Under the pieces are notes generated by a model. That model saw only the letters and a list, made by a program, of their open reading frames with translations, was not told where the DNA came from and did not search any database. Of a stretch of DNA of 64,000 nucleotides, positions 18,398 to 27,682 are shown piece after piece. Origin of the DNA: JADLGL01 sp963732865 (GTDB lineage Bacteria; Pseudomonadota; Alphaproteobacteria; Rhizobiales; Kaistiaceae). The DNA lies in NCBI GenBank assembly GCA_963732865.1, contig CAVTBC010000001.1, positions 372,001-436,000 of the forward strand, written 5' to 3'. Within the stretch, counting starts at the first letter, position 1. Each line of letters begins with the position of its first letter. Both the position numbers and the translations under genes were made by a program.

Positions 18398-18955
18398 TCA
18401 GGGAAGCGCGATCGTTCCTTCCAGCTCGTTGTAGCCGCGCGTCTCGCCGGTCCAGAGCCAGGGCAAGGGATCGGGGTAGACGAGATGGCCGTGCACGGTC
18501 CCCTCGCCGGTCATCTCCGAATAGGGGCCGGTGCCGCTGGTGATGCGCCAATGGCCCTCGCAGAGCTTCTGCGTGCCGGCGCATTCCTCGACGTCCATCG
18601 TCACCTGTCCGTCCGGCCGGCTCAGTGTGCAGCTCCCGGTGGTTACCGACCAGTTCGGCAGGCCGATATCCGTCGTCGCCGTGCATTGCACGGTGAGCCC
18701 CGACAAAAGAGACGCGAGCTGCGGGCCGGCATCGATCTGGATCGGCTCGGTCTGGACCAGGATGCCTTCGAAACGCCGGTGCAGCCAGACCTGGAAGATG
18801 TCCCCTTCGCTGCGCCAATCGAAGCGCGCGGTGAACGCATAGTCGGTGGCGGAAGCCGGATGGATGCCGGGCACGGCCGCGGCGAACATGATTGCGAACA
18901 TAAGGGCCAGGCGCTGAACCCGACCGAGCGGTGGACGATTGCTATTCGCGGTCAT
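18398..18955 (-). CDS. Secreted protein of unknown function
   Basis: A 185-residue protein with signal peptide (RLALMFAIMFAAAVPGIHPASA). The body is beta-rich, has four to five cysteines (LTVQCTAT, TGSCTLS, VEECAGTQKLCEG) and a WRITSGTGPYSEMTGEGTV segment reminiscent of lipocalin-like or dirigent-like one-domain barrels. I do not recognise a family with certainty. The start at 18955 places the signal at the N-terminus; the longer frame upstream is not convincing. It converges with the ABC exporter, 11 bases apart. Confidence 0.68.
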   Translation of the reverse strand: MTANSNRPPLGRVQRLALMFAIMFAAAVPGIHPASATDYAFTARFDWRSEGDIFQVWLHRRFEGILVQTEPIQIDAGPQLASLLSGLTVQCTATTDIGLPNWSVTTGSCTLSRPDGQVTMDVEECAGTQKLCEGHWRITSGTGPYSEMTGEGTVHGHLVYPDPLPWLWTGETRGYNELEGTIALP

Positions 18956-19082
18956 GCCCACCCGGCCCTTATCGCATTGGAGATCATCGGCACCTATCGT
19001 ATCAGAACGCCGGGATAGCCGGAATATGGCAGGATTGTCCCGGAGGATTGCGGCGCTTGGGCGGCGCAGGACGAGAGGTCCG

Positions 19083-19925
19083 ATGGCTCTCGATATCAGG
19101 CCGATGTCGACCGGCGATTTGCGGCTCGCCCTCAACTGGGCGGCGGCCGAGGGCTGGAACCCCGGTCTCGACGACGCCGGGCCTTTCCTTGCCGCCGACC
19201 CCGGCGGCTTCCTCATGGGGACGGTGGACGAAGAGCCGATCGTCTCCATTTCCGCTGTCGCCTACGGACCGTCCTTCGCCTTTATCGGCCTCTATATCTG
19301 CAAGCCCGAAAGGCGCGGCCACGCCCTGGGCGCGATGCTGGCGCGCGCCGCATTGGACCGCGTCGCCGACCGGACCGCCGGCCTCGATGGCGTGATGGCC
19401 CGCATCGACAATTACGCCCGGCTCGGCTTCACACTGGCGCACCGCAATCTGCGCTTCGGCGGCAAGCCGCAGATCGAAACATCAGGCGATCCGCGTATTC
19501 GGCCGATCGGCGCGGAATTGCTGCCGGCGGTGACTGCTGCCGACGGGCACTTCTTCCAAGCGCCGCGGCGAGCCTTCCTCAAGGCCTGGCTCGCGCGATG
19601 CGACAGCCGCATCGGCCTCGCGCTTGTGGAAGGCGGCTCGGTCACCGGCTATGGCGTGATCCGCGATTGCCGGGAGGGTGCGAAGATCGGTCCGCTTTTC
19701 GCCGCATCCGCGGCCGACGCGGACGCGCTTTTCGCCGCCCTCGTGGCGCTTCGCCCTGCGGGGCCGATGTTCCTTGACGTGCCTGAGCCGAACCGCGCCG
19801 GCATCCGTCTCGCCGAGCGCCACGGCCTCACCGTGCAGTTCGAGACAGCGCGCATGTATCGCGGTCGCGCTCCGGACCTTCCGCTGGCGCAGACCTTCGG
19901 TATCACCAGCTTCGAGCTCGGTTAG
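19083..19925 (+). CDS. GNAT family N-acetyltransferase with C-terminal acetyltransferase-like domain
   Basis: A 280-residue protein of the YitH/acetyltransferase_18 architecture. The N-terminal GNAT domain has IRPMSTGDL at the start and the acetyl-CoA loop KPERRGHALGAML near residues 78-90; a second, divergent domain covers residues 150-280 (RAGIRLAERHGL near 240). The substrate cannot be inferred. The ATG at 19083 is chosen for its AGAGG ribosome site and because the protein begins there like its relatives; the frame is open further upstream. Confidence 0.8.
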   Translation: MALDIRPMSTGDLRLALNWAAAEGWNPGLDDAGPFLAADPGGFLMGTVDEEPIVSISAVAYGPSFAFIGLYICKPERRGHALGAMLARAALDRVADRTAGLDGVMARIDNYARLGFTLAHRNLRFGGKPQIETSGDPRIRPIGAELLPAVTAADGHFFQAPRRAFLKAWLARCDSRIGLALVEGGSVTGYGVIRDCREGAKIGPLFAASAADADALFAALVALRPAGPMFLDVPEPNRAGIRLAERHGLTVQFETARMYRGRAPDLPLAQTFGITSFELG

Positions 19926-20109
19926 GCGCAAGCGCCGCCCCGCTATGCGAAACCCGGCGCCGCCAGGACGGCATGCTGCGCTTCGAATGAAATCCCGCCA
20001 TCTGTCATTAACGCAGACTTGTCGGGCTCCGGCGATTACTTTGCCGATGACCCAAAGATGTTCTATGGTGTTGGCAGAAATGGTTTTGCGGCAATGGTGG
20101 AGTGACAAG

Positions 20110-20562
20110 ATGCGGAAGAGCATAATCCTTTTACCGGCATTTCTTGCCGGTTGCGTGGTGATCCCGATCGCGGCGATACCTAATCCCAATCTTCCGGCGA
20201 CTGCCGCCACGGCGTCACATGTGCCGGCCCAGTCACAGAACTTCTCGGTCGCGGCCGGCGGCAACATCAACGCTTCTGTGGTCAATTCCAGCTGCAACGG
20301 CTTCGTCGCCGAGGCGCCCGATATCAGCATCGACAACTCGACGCTGGCCGGCCTCATCGCGCTGGACATCGCCGTGACCGCGGCAGGCGGTGACACGACC
20401 CTGCTCGTGCACACGCCCGGCGGCGCATGGCTGTGTAATGACGACGCCTCGGGCTTCAACCCGGCGCTCCACATCACCAGCCCGGTCAACGGCCAATACG
20501 ATATCTGGGTCGGAACCTTCGCGCCCGGCGGCTTCATAAGCACCACCGTCCGCGTTTACTGA
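20110..20562 (+). CDS. Small lipoprotein of unknown function
   Basis: A 150-residue protein with a lipobox (LLPAFLAGC, Cys15). The mature part is rich in small residues and ends in a compact beta-type module with GDTTLLVHTPGGAWLCNDD near residues 100-118 and NGQYDIWVGTF near 135. That C-terminal pattern resembles pre-peptidase C-terminal-like domains that sit on secreted enzymes, here standing alone. Likely anchored in the outer or inner membrane facing the periplasm. Confidence 0.72.
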   Translation: MRKSIILLPAFLAGCVVIPIAAIPNPNLPATAATASHVPAQSQNFSVAAGGNINASVVNSSCNGFVAEAPDISIDNSTLAGLIALDIAVTAAGGDTTLLVHTPGGAWLCNDDASGFNPALHITSPVNGQYDIWVGTFAPGGFISTTVRVY

Positions 20563-20676
20563 GCACGCCTGCCCGGACGGAGGTTCGGAACGGACAGAGC
20601 CGCCTCGCTGGCGGCGTGGTCTTGACCGTGCGCGAGCGCGTCAATCGGTATCGCGCCCGAACGGTTGGCCCATCGG

Positions 20677-21691
20677 TCAGCGATCACGAGCCGCGTTGGC
20701 CGCGGCTCCGTTCGGTAGAAATCCAGCTTCGCCAAACCAGCGATAGATATCGGTCACGGTTTCGGCGATCGGCCGCGGGCGGTAGCCAAGCTCGGCTTCG
20801 GCCTTGTCGCCCCGAACGTCGCGGTTGCCGCGAAGGGCCGCGAGACTCTCGCCGGTGAACCGCGGTGATTGGCGGCCCAGCCGCGCATAAGCGAGGGCAA
20901 AGGGCGCAGCGATCCTTGCCAATGTCATCGGCATCACCATCCGGGGTGGAGCGATGCCGGTCACGGTCGCCGCCAATTCGGCGATGCCGCGCACGGAGAG
21001 CCAATGTCCGGGCAGGAGATAGTTCTCACCCGTGCGGCCGCGCTCGGCCGCAGCGACGCAGCCGGCGACGACATCGCGAACGTCCACCCAGGTGAAGCCG
21101 CCATCGACAAGGGCCGGAACCTTGCGGCGATAGAGGTCGAGGAACACGCGCCCCATAGCCGACGGCCCGTAGTCAAAAGGCCCGATAATGCCGGTGGGAT
21201 TGACGATCACCGCGTTCAGCCCGTGGCCGATGGCCTCGCGAATGACGGCCTCGCCGGCCGCCTTGGACAGATCATAGGCCGGGTGGCCGGCGCCGCTCAC
21301 CTTGGCGCGGCTTTCGTCGAGCGGCTGGTCAAGCGGCTCTTGCTCGAACGCATGCACGGAGCTGACATGAACGAAGCGACGGACGCCGGCTGAAAGTGCC
21401 GCTTCGGCTACGTTCCGCGTGCCCTCGACATTCGTGGCGCGCACCAGACCGCGATGCGCTCCGTCAATCGAGATCATCGCCGCGAGGTGAAACACGGTGT
21501 CGATATCGCCCAGCGCCTGACGGACCGATACTGGGTCGCGAACATCGCCGCGAACCAATTCGACCGCCAGCCCAGCCAGGGCCGGCAAGTTCTTCGTGCA
21601 CCAAGGCGCGCACCTGAGTGCCGCGCGCCAGAAGGAGGCGCACGAGGTTCGCGCCGACGAAGCCGGTGGCACCAGTAACGAGGACGGTCAC
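20677..21691 (-). CDS. NAD-dependent epimerase/dehydratase, dihydroflavonol reductase-like (frame-disrupted)
   Basis: About 337 residues after one correction. The N-terminus from ATG 21691 has the Rossmann motif VTGATGFVGANLV; after a one-base extra insertion near 21590-21595 the body continues with VRGDVRDP, NVEGTRNV, HVSSVHAF and the catalytic YDLSKAAGE (Tyr-x3-Lys), then NPTGIIGPFDYGPS. This is an extended SDR of the dihydroflavonol-4-reductase/hopanoid-associated sugar epimerase type. It would act on a sugar nucleotide or a lipid-linked ketone; no neighbour narrows this down. The divergent start lies just upstream of a tRNA-like remnant. Confidence 0.82.
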
Positions 21692-21762
21692 GACGCGCTG
21701 TCTCTATTGCCGGGAAGCCGAGGTCCGAAGACTTACCCCGGCCGACAACTGCAAGGAAGCGG

Positions 21763-21836
21763 TGGTGAGAGCGATGGGGCTCGAACCCAGGACCTGCGGA
21801 CAGAAACCGGCGGCCTCGCCACAGAAGCTAGGCCGT
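21763..21836 (-). pseudogene. tRNA-like remnant
   Basis: On the minus strand the 3' part has a T-arm (CTGGG-TTCGAGC-CCCAT, one mismatch), a seven-base acceptor-like CGCTCTC, discriminator A and encoded CCA. The 5' part has a D-arm-like TAGCTTCTGTGGCGA and an anticodon-loop-like TTTCTGT, but no partner for the acceptor stem and only three good anticodon-stem pairs. A decayed tRNA or a tRNA 3' end left by an integration event; not a functional tRNA. Confidence 0.45.
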
Positions 21837-21876
21837 GCGCGGATCGCGAACTGAATGGTCCCGGCATCGCGGGATG

Positions 21877-22437
21877 TCAGTGGCCAGGGTGCCAGTTGAT
21901 CCCGATCGTCGCCACCAGCGGCCCTCGATAGAGCTGATTGGCGAAATCGAACCCGAAAGGATAGCCGATCTCCGAAAACATGGAAACGCGCTCCCCTAGC
22001 CCAAATTCCAGGCCGCCGGCCGCGTAGAGATAGACGCGCGAAATCGGCACGAAATGGGTTCCCACGCCGACGCCGAAACGCGTGTAGGCGAGGATACGGT
22101 CGGAGATCAGGAATCCGAGGCGGCCGTTGATCTGAACATCGCGCCGGTCGAACGTGCCAAGGCCGACATGTGCGACCAGCGATACGCCCGCCAAGAAATG
22201 ATTCCGCGCAAAGTCGTAGCCGACGATGACGCCTGCGATGGCGCCGAACGGCGACGGCAGCGGAATTTCCGTCGTGCCGTAAGTGCCGACATAGGCGCCC
22301 CAGTCGAATCCGGGCCCGGACGCCGGGGCGCTGAGCGGGGTCGGCGCCGAACTCATAATCGGGCTCAAATCGGCGGCGGTCGCGGCCGTCGCCGCCAAGG
22401 AGACAAAGGCCGCCGCCAACAAGCGCGCGAGTCGCAT
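21877..22437 (-). CDS. Outer-membrane beta-barrel-type protein, AADL(S/T)PIM family
   Basis: A 186-residue secreted protein with signal peptide ending AATAATA and the mature start ADLSPIMSSA. It continues with FDWGAYVGTYG, alternating hydrophobic beta strands with Gly/aromatic turns, and ends in GINWHPGH, near a typical terminal strand of small opacity-like barrels. Two genes at 54586 and 55353 share the AADL(T)PIM start and the final GxNWHxGx strand, so this window carries three paralogues. Role unknown; an outer membrane surface protein is most likely. Confidence 0.72.
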   Translation of the reverse strand: MRLARLLAAAFVSLAATAATAADLSPIMSSAPTPLSAPASGPGFDWGAYVGTYGTTEIPLPSPFGAIAGVIVGYDFARNHFLAGVSLVAHVGLGTFDRRDVQINGRLGFLISDRILAYTRFGVGVGTHFVPISRVYLYAAGGLEFGLGERVSMFSEIGYPFGFDFANQLYRGPLVATIGINWHPGH

Positions 22438-22603
22438 TTGACCTACATCCCCCAGACGAGCCCTTACAGAACTTCAACCCTGGGGCCGCCGGTTCCGCTT
22501 TGGCAAGGCCGCAACTCGGCCGCTCCACGGAATAATGCTGCGTCGCGCCGCAGGGGTGCATCCGGCCGCCGTCGACCCCGCTCCACGAATTCGTCCGGCA
22601 AAG

Positions 22604-24251
22604 CTAGGCGGAGCGACGGAGTATTATGCCGTCATTGCCGGCGAGTTGGAGCGACCCGGATAATTCGTCGTCCTCTTTCCCGCCGAGGCATGACAGGACG
22701 ATCCGGCCCATCAGCTCGCCAGGCAATTCGACGCGAACCGGCTGCCCGCCGAGATTGAGGGCGACCAGCAGAACCTCTCCCTCATGCGCACGCTCGTAGA
22801 CGAGCGCGCCGTCGCCCGCCTGGACCTCGCGGTAGGTCCCGATCGACAGGGCCGGATGTTTGCGCCGCAACGCGATGAGGCGCCTGTACAAAGACAGCAT
22901 CGAGGTGGGGTCGTCGCGCTCCGTCTCCACGTTGCGCGTGGCCCAACTTTTCTCGAGCGGCAGCCAGGGCGTTCCGGTGCTGAAGCCGGCGCTCGGCGAG
23001 CGGTCCCATTGCATCGGCGTGCGCACGGGATCGCGGCCGAAGCCAAGATCGGGCTCGCGGCGCTCCCAGGGATCTTGAACCAACTCCGGCGGGATCGGCA
23101 CCTGCTCCATACCCAGCTCGTCGCCGTAATAGAGCGTCGGCGTGCCCCGCAGCGTGAGCAGCATCATCGCCGCCACCCGCGCTTGGGCTGGGCCGACCCG
23201 GCCGGCGATCCGAGCCCGGTCATGATTGCCGAGCACCCAATTGGGCCAACCACCCGGCGGCAGGAGCGCCTCATATTCGGCGATGATCGCACTGATATGC
23301 CGGGCGTCCCACTTGGCCTGAATGAGCTGGAAATTGAAGGGCATATGCGCGCCCCGCAGGTCCTTGCCATAGTACGCGACGAGTTGCGGCAGCGGCAGAT
23401 AGACCTCGCCGATCATGACGCGGTCGTCGTATTCATCGAGGACCGAGCGCAATCCGGCCACCGCATCATGAACCTCCGGCTGGTTGATCGAATAGAGCTG
23501 ATGGTGCCGCTCCATTTCCGGCTGGCCCTGCCGGTAGGCGGGGTTCGGCGGATCGTCGCGGAACTGCTCGTCCTTGATCAGATGGGCGATGACATCGACG
23601 CGGAATCCATCGACCCCGCGGTCCAGCCAGAAGCGCAGCACGTCGTGCATGGCCTGCCGCACCGCAGCGTTGCGCCAGTTGAGGTCAGGCTGTTCCTTGA
23701 GAAAACCGTGCAGATAATATTGGCCGGTTTTCTCGTCGAACTCCCAGGCGCTGCCGCCGAAGTTGGATAGCCAGTTGTTCGGCGGCCCGCCGCCCGGCGC
23801 CGGATCGCGCCAAATGTACCAGTCTCGGCGGGCACTCTCCCGCGAGCTTCTGCTGTCGGAAAACCACGGATGCCGGTCGGACGTGTGGTTGGGAACAAAG
23901 TCCAGGATCACCTTGAGTTCCGGCGGTGTGGGCGGCCTCGATCAGTCGATCGAAATCGTCCAGGCTACCGAAGATCGGGTCCACGCCGCAGTAATCGGCA
24001 ACGTCATATCCGAAATCCGCCATGGGCGACGGATAGACGGGGGAGATCCACAGGGCATCGACGCCCAGCCAATCAAGGTACGGAATGCGCCGAAGGATCC
24101 CGGCGAGATCGCCGATGCCGTCGCCATTCGTGTCTTGAAACGATCGCGGATAGATCTGGTAGATGGTGCCGTTTTGCCACCACAACGCTTCACCCGCAGA
24201 CCGGGTTCTGGTCGCACCGCCAGTCAAATCCAACGGCCGATGGTCCACCAA
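22604..24251 (-). CDS. Alpha-glucosidase, glycoside hydrolase family 13 (frame-disrupted)
   Basis: About 548 residues after one correction. GH13 regions are in order: WWQNGTIYQIYPRSF near the start, DFVPNHTS (region I), GFRVDVIAHL with the nucleophile Asp (region II), MIGEVYLPL with the acid/base Glu (region III) and LGNHDRARI (region IV). The catalytic triad is complete. The enzyme would cleave alpha-1,4 or alpha-1,6 glucosides in the cytoplasm. The frame breaks just before DFVPNHTS: one extra base at 23920-23921 shifts the reading. The start codon is uncertain (TTG 24251 or GTG 24248). It stands alone, without a sugar transporter nearby. Confidence 0.88.
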
Positions 24252-24469
24252 TCACCTCAGTTGTTGTGCCACCCCGGCGGCGGTCTGGATGGGGGCCGCC
24301 CCCATTAGCCAACCGGCCAAATTCGTAACCGGGCGCCGCGGCTCGTTCGCGGCAAAGCAAATCGGCCTGGGGGTCATGGGGATCTTCTGTCACCCCAAGC
24401 GTTACCGGCGGGCTGCCCTTCTGCCTCAGACGTTGCGCTAATAGGCCTCAATAGCCCAGCACGTTGGAT

Positions 24470-24545
24470 TGGTGAGCGCGATGGGACTCGAACCCATGAC
24501 CCGCTGATTAAAAGTCAGCTGCTCTACCAGCTGAGCTACGCGCTC
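24470..24545 (-). tRNA. tRNA-Lys (TTT)
   Basis: A perfect 7-bp acceptor stem (GAGCGCG / CGCGCTC), D-arm GTAGCTCAGCTGGTAGAGC, anticodon arm CTGAC-TTTTAAT-type loop with anticodon TTT, T-arm ATGGG-TTCGAGT-CCCAT, discriminator A and an encoded CCA. All conserved positions are present, so it should be functional. Confidence 0.96.
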
Positions 24546-24698
24546 TGACGCTGATTGGCGGCGTCGGGCGGAACGGTAGGCATGACAGCGATTGCGGTCA
24601 ATCGCATCGAGCCCCCAAATCTACTCCCGAAAGTCGGAACCCGGGCGAAAACCAGCGGCGACTGGTTTCTTCCGCCGGTCAGCACCCCGCTGTCGAGC

Positions 24699-26389
24699 TC
24701 ATCGGCTGGGCTGCCAGCCTGAAGGCGGCAGAACCGAGGCCGGCGCAATTGGACCAAGGGCGCCGGTCCGACCCACGCCGAGGCGATCGAGGTGGCCGGA
24801 AATCCTATCAATCAAGCCGAGCTTGAGCGCGCCAATATCTGGGGCGACTGGAGACCAGTCGACTTCATCCATGTGATCGATCCGCCAAACGGGGAGTATT
24901 CCCTCCACCGCCGAGAATTGCTCTCGGTCCGACACGGGGTTGCCCGGAGGATTTCAGCGGATAGAAGAGGACCACGGGAATACCCATCGCCAAGGCCGGC
25001 AGTGCGCAGTGGAGCTGCGAGGTGATGATGAGCTTTGCCCGAGTCCGATAGGTTTCCAAAAGATCGCGAGCGGCCGACATGTTGCGATTGAAGTCGGTGT
25101 CTCCAGAATACTGCAAGATCGAGGTGAACGGGCCGAGCGAGGGTGGAACATGGTGTGCAAGCCGCGTATCCCGTGACACGACCAAGATCTCATTCTGTGC
25201 GGCGTCGGAAAGCCTTTGAGGCAGGGCGAGAGTGAGGCAATGGCTGACATAGGCCTCAATTCCGTGTGAGCGCAGGAGGTTCGCGGTGTAACTGTCGCGG
25301 CACCCGATCGGCTGCTGCTGCCGAAAGTAGGCAAGGCTCTCCGCCGACAATAGTGCTGGCGATTGATGAGGCCGTACGTGGAAGCCATAGAATAGCGGAT
25401 GGAGTTCGCTTGTTTGGCGGCCATTCGGCGCTCCCTCGCTTGAACCAGCCATTCAGCAAGATCAGATAGTCGGCCGTCCCTTCAAGCCCAGGCGCGCTCC
25501 CCAACTCGAAATCGCGGTCCAGATAAGTCCGCGGCCGAAGCCCAAAACGGGACAGGAGGTCCAGATTGGCGAGGATTTGCACGTGGTCGCCGAGATTCTC
25601 GGTCGAGACACTGAGTGACGCGATACGCGATGGCGCAAACGCGGCTTCTTTAGACGGGGTCGTCGAGCCGGTCTCCGCCTTCCCCAACTTTTTGTTTCCG
25701 ACGAGGCGTCCCAACAGAGTGTCGGGCCCGATAGCGGCGGGATCGTAGCGATGGGTCAGCTTGAAGACCGGAACGGACCAGTCGACCGACCCGGCGTTTT
25801 TGGTTGCCGAACTTAGCATCCCAAGCCGATAGATGCGGCTGGGACCATCCGCCAAAACCTTCGGTACCCGGCGCCATTCCTCGGCGAGCCGCGAATCGCC
25901 GTCGCAGATGCCTTGAAACAACCGGTGAAACCAGAAGTAGTGGTCGGCCTGTGCGCGTTCGGCCCAGTAGTCTCGTGTCGCGAGCGCCCACGCAGCGAGC
26001 AGAGCGTGCCGCGGTTCGCTGGCGAGGAACCAACTGGACAACGGGCGGTCCGGTCCGGGCCGTTCAAACGCGAAGAAGCCTTCGGCCATAACTTCCGGCA
26101 GCCAATCATCGAGTGGTCGATTGCAGTAGAGCGTCGCATCCGCCCAAACGCCGCCGAACTCGTAGAGCAGGAAGACGCGCAGAATATCCGAAAGGGAGGC
26201 CGCCGTTATCGCCCGAGAGGACAGATCAAAATCGGCCAAGGCCGGCGCGTAGCGAAGTGCGGTTGACGCGTCGAGACAACGTAGCTCCCAACCCTGATTT
26301 CGTTCTTCCCAACTATCAAGACACTCGCGAACGACTGCGGGAGCCTGGTCTCGCCCCTGGAACCAACAGGTCCAAACCGTCTTTCTCAA
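24699..26389 (-). CDS. Glycosyltransferase (capsular polysaccharide type) fused to polysaccharide pyruvyl transferase domain (frame-disrupted)
   Basis: A two-domain protein of about 562 residues if two extra bases are removed. Residues 1-240 match the capsular synthesis glycosyltransferase fold: WTCWFQGRDQAP, SDILRVFLLYEFGGVWADATLYC (the DxD-containing donor site). Residues 280-530 match the polysaccharide pyruvyl transferase fold: NLGDHVQILANLDLL at the start, then PIGCRDSYT, ITSQLHCALPALAMGIPVV. Breaks lie at 25410-25411 and in the C-run at 24936-24939, after which SDREQFSAVEGILPVWRID gives the proper C-terminus. Probably involved in capsule or exopolysaccharide assembly; cytoplasmic face of the membrane. 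Confidence 0.75.
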
Positions 26390-26548
26390 CCGCCGGTTCT
26401 CATGTCACGGGGAATGAGCGCGACACATGTCGAGCGGCAAAAGACAGCATGAAGGTCGGAAATCCCTGACGAAGGCATGGCGGACTCGGAGGCTAGCCTA
26501 GCGAAAAGAAATCGATCGCGGAACCGTCGCAGTATTGTCCTGGGTCTC

Positions 26549-27682
26549 TCAATCGGCGTCGTCGCCCTTGGCGCCCCAGCCCTGGCGCGTTTCGGCACGG
26601 AAATCGGCGTAGCGCCCCTCGCCGATCGCATGGCGCAGCCCCGCCATCAGCGACTGGTAATAGGCAAGATTGTTCCAGCTGAGCAGCATGGCGCCCAGAA
26701 ACTCGCCCGATTTCACGAGGTGATGCAGGTAGGCGCGCGAATAGTCCCGCGCCGCCGGGCAATCCGATTCGGGGTCGAGCGGTGCCGGATCGTCGGCGTG
26801 AACTGCGTTCTTCAAGTTGATCTTGCCGAAGCGTGTATAGGCAAGGCCATGTCGCCCGGCGCGCGTCGGCAGGACGCAATCGAACATGTCGATCCCCTGC
26901 CCCACCGCTTCGACAATATCGTCCGGCGTGCCGACGCCCATCAAATAGCGCGGCTTGCCCTCCGACAGGACGGCGTTCGCGACCGCTATCATCTCCAGCA
27001 TCGTCCCCTGCGGTTCGCCGACAGCCAGGCCGCCGATGGCGTAGCCTTGCAACGGCAGCGCGGCCAACGCTTCCGCCGACGCGATGCGCAGGTCTTTGTC
27101 GTCGCCGCCCTGGACGATCCCGAACAGCGCCCTTCCCGGCTTGCCGCTGAACGCCGCCAGCGAGCGCTCGGCCCAGCGCAGGGAGAGGCGCATCGCCCGT
27201 TCCATCTCGCCGCGTTCCGCGGGCAGCGCGATGCATTCGTCGAGCTGCATCTGAATATCGGAGTCCAGCAGTTCCTGGATCTCGACCGCACGCTCGGGCG
27301 TCAGCTCATAGCGAGCGCCGTCGATATGCGACTGGAAGGTGACGCCGTGTTCATCGATGCGGCGAAGCTTGGCCAGCGACATCACCTGAAAACCGCCGGA
27401 ATCAGTGAGGATCGGCCCCGGCCAATTGGCGAATGTGTGCAGACCGCCCAGGGCGGCGACACGCTCGGCGCCCGGCCTGAGCATGAGGTGATAGGTGTTG
27501 CCGAGGATGATGTCGGTGCCGAGCTCGCGGAGTTGCTCGGGGTACATCGCCTTCACGGTGCCGGCGGTGCCGACCGGCATGAAGGCCGGGGTCTGCACCA
27601 GGCCGCGCGGCGTCGCGATCTCACCGATACGGGCGGCGCCGTCAGACGCGCGGACGGTGAAGCTAAAGACGTCCGGGTTCAT
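26549..27682 (-). CDS. tgt: tRNA-guanine transglycosylase
   Basis: A 377-residue enzyme that exchanges G34 for preQ1 in GU(N) anticodon tRNAs, the step before QueA. It has DSGGFQVMSL (nucleophile-side Asp), SHIDG, and a second catalytic Asp in MGVGTPDDIVEAVGQGIDMFDCVLPTR. The C-terminal zinc site of the family (Cys-x-Cys-x2-Cys and a later His) is largely missing: the positions read Ser, Cys, Ala and Asn (ESDCPAARDYSRA and SWNNLAYY). Its start overlaps the queA stop by four bases, so the two are coupled. Confidence 0.95.
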   Translation of the reverse strand: MNPDVFSFTVRASDGAARIGEIATPRGLVQTPAFMPVGTAGTVKAMYPEQLRELGTDIILGNTYHLMLRPGAERVAALGGLHTFANWPGPILTDSGGFQVMSLAKLRRIDEHGVTFQSHIDGARYELTPERAVEIQELLDSDIQMQLDECIALPAERGEMERAMRLSLRWAERSLAAFSGKPGRALFGIVQGGDDKDLRIASAEALAALPLQGYAIGGLAVGEPQGTMLEMIAVANAVLSEGKPRYLMGVGTPDDIVEAVGQGIDMFDCVLPTRAGRHGLAYTRFGKINLKNAVHADDPAPLDPESDCPAARDYSRAYLHHLVKSGEFLGAMLLSWNNLAYYQSLMAGLRHAIGEGRYADFRAETRQGWGAKGDDAD

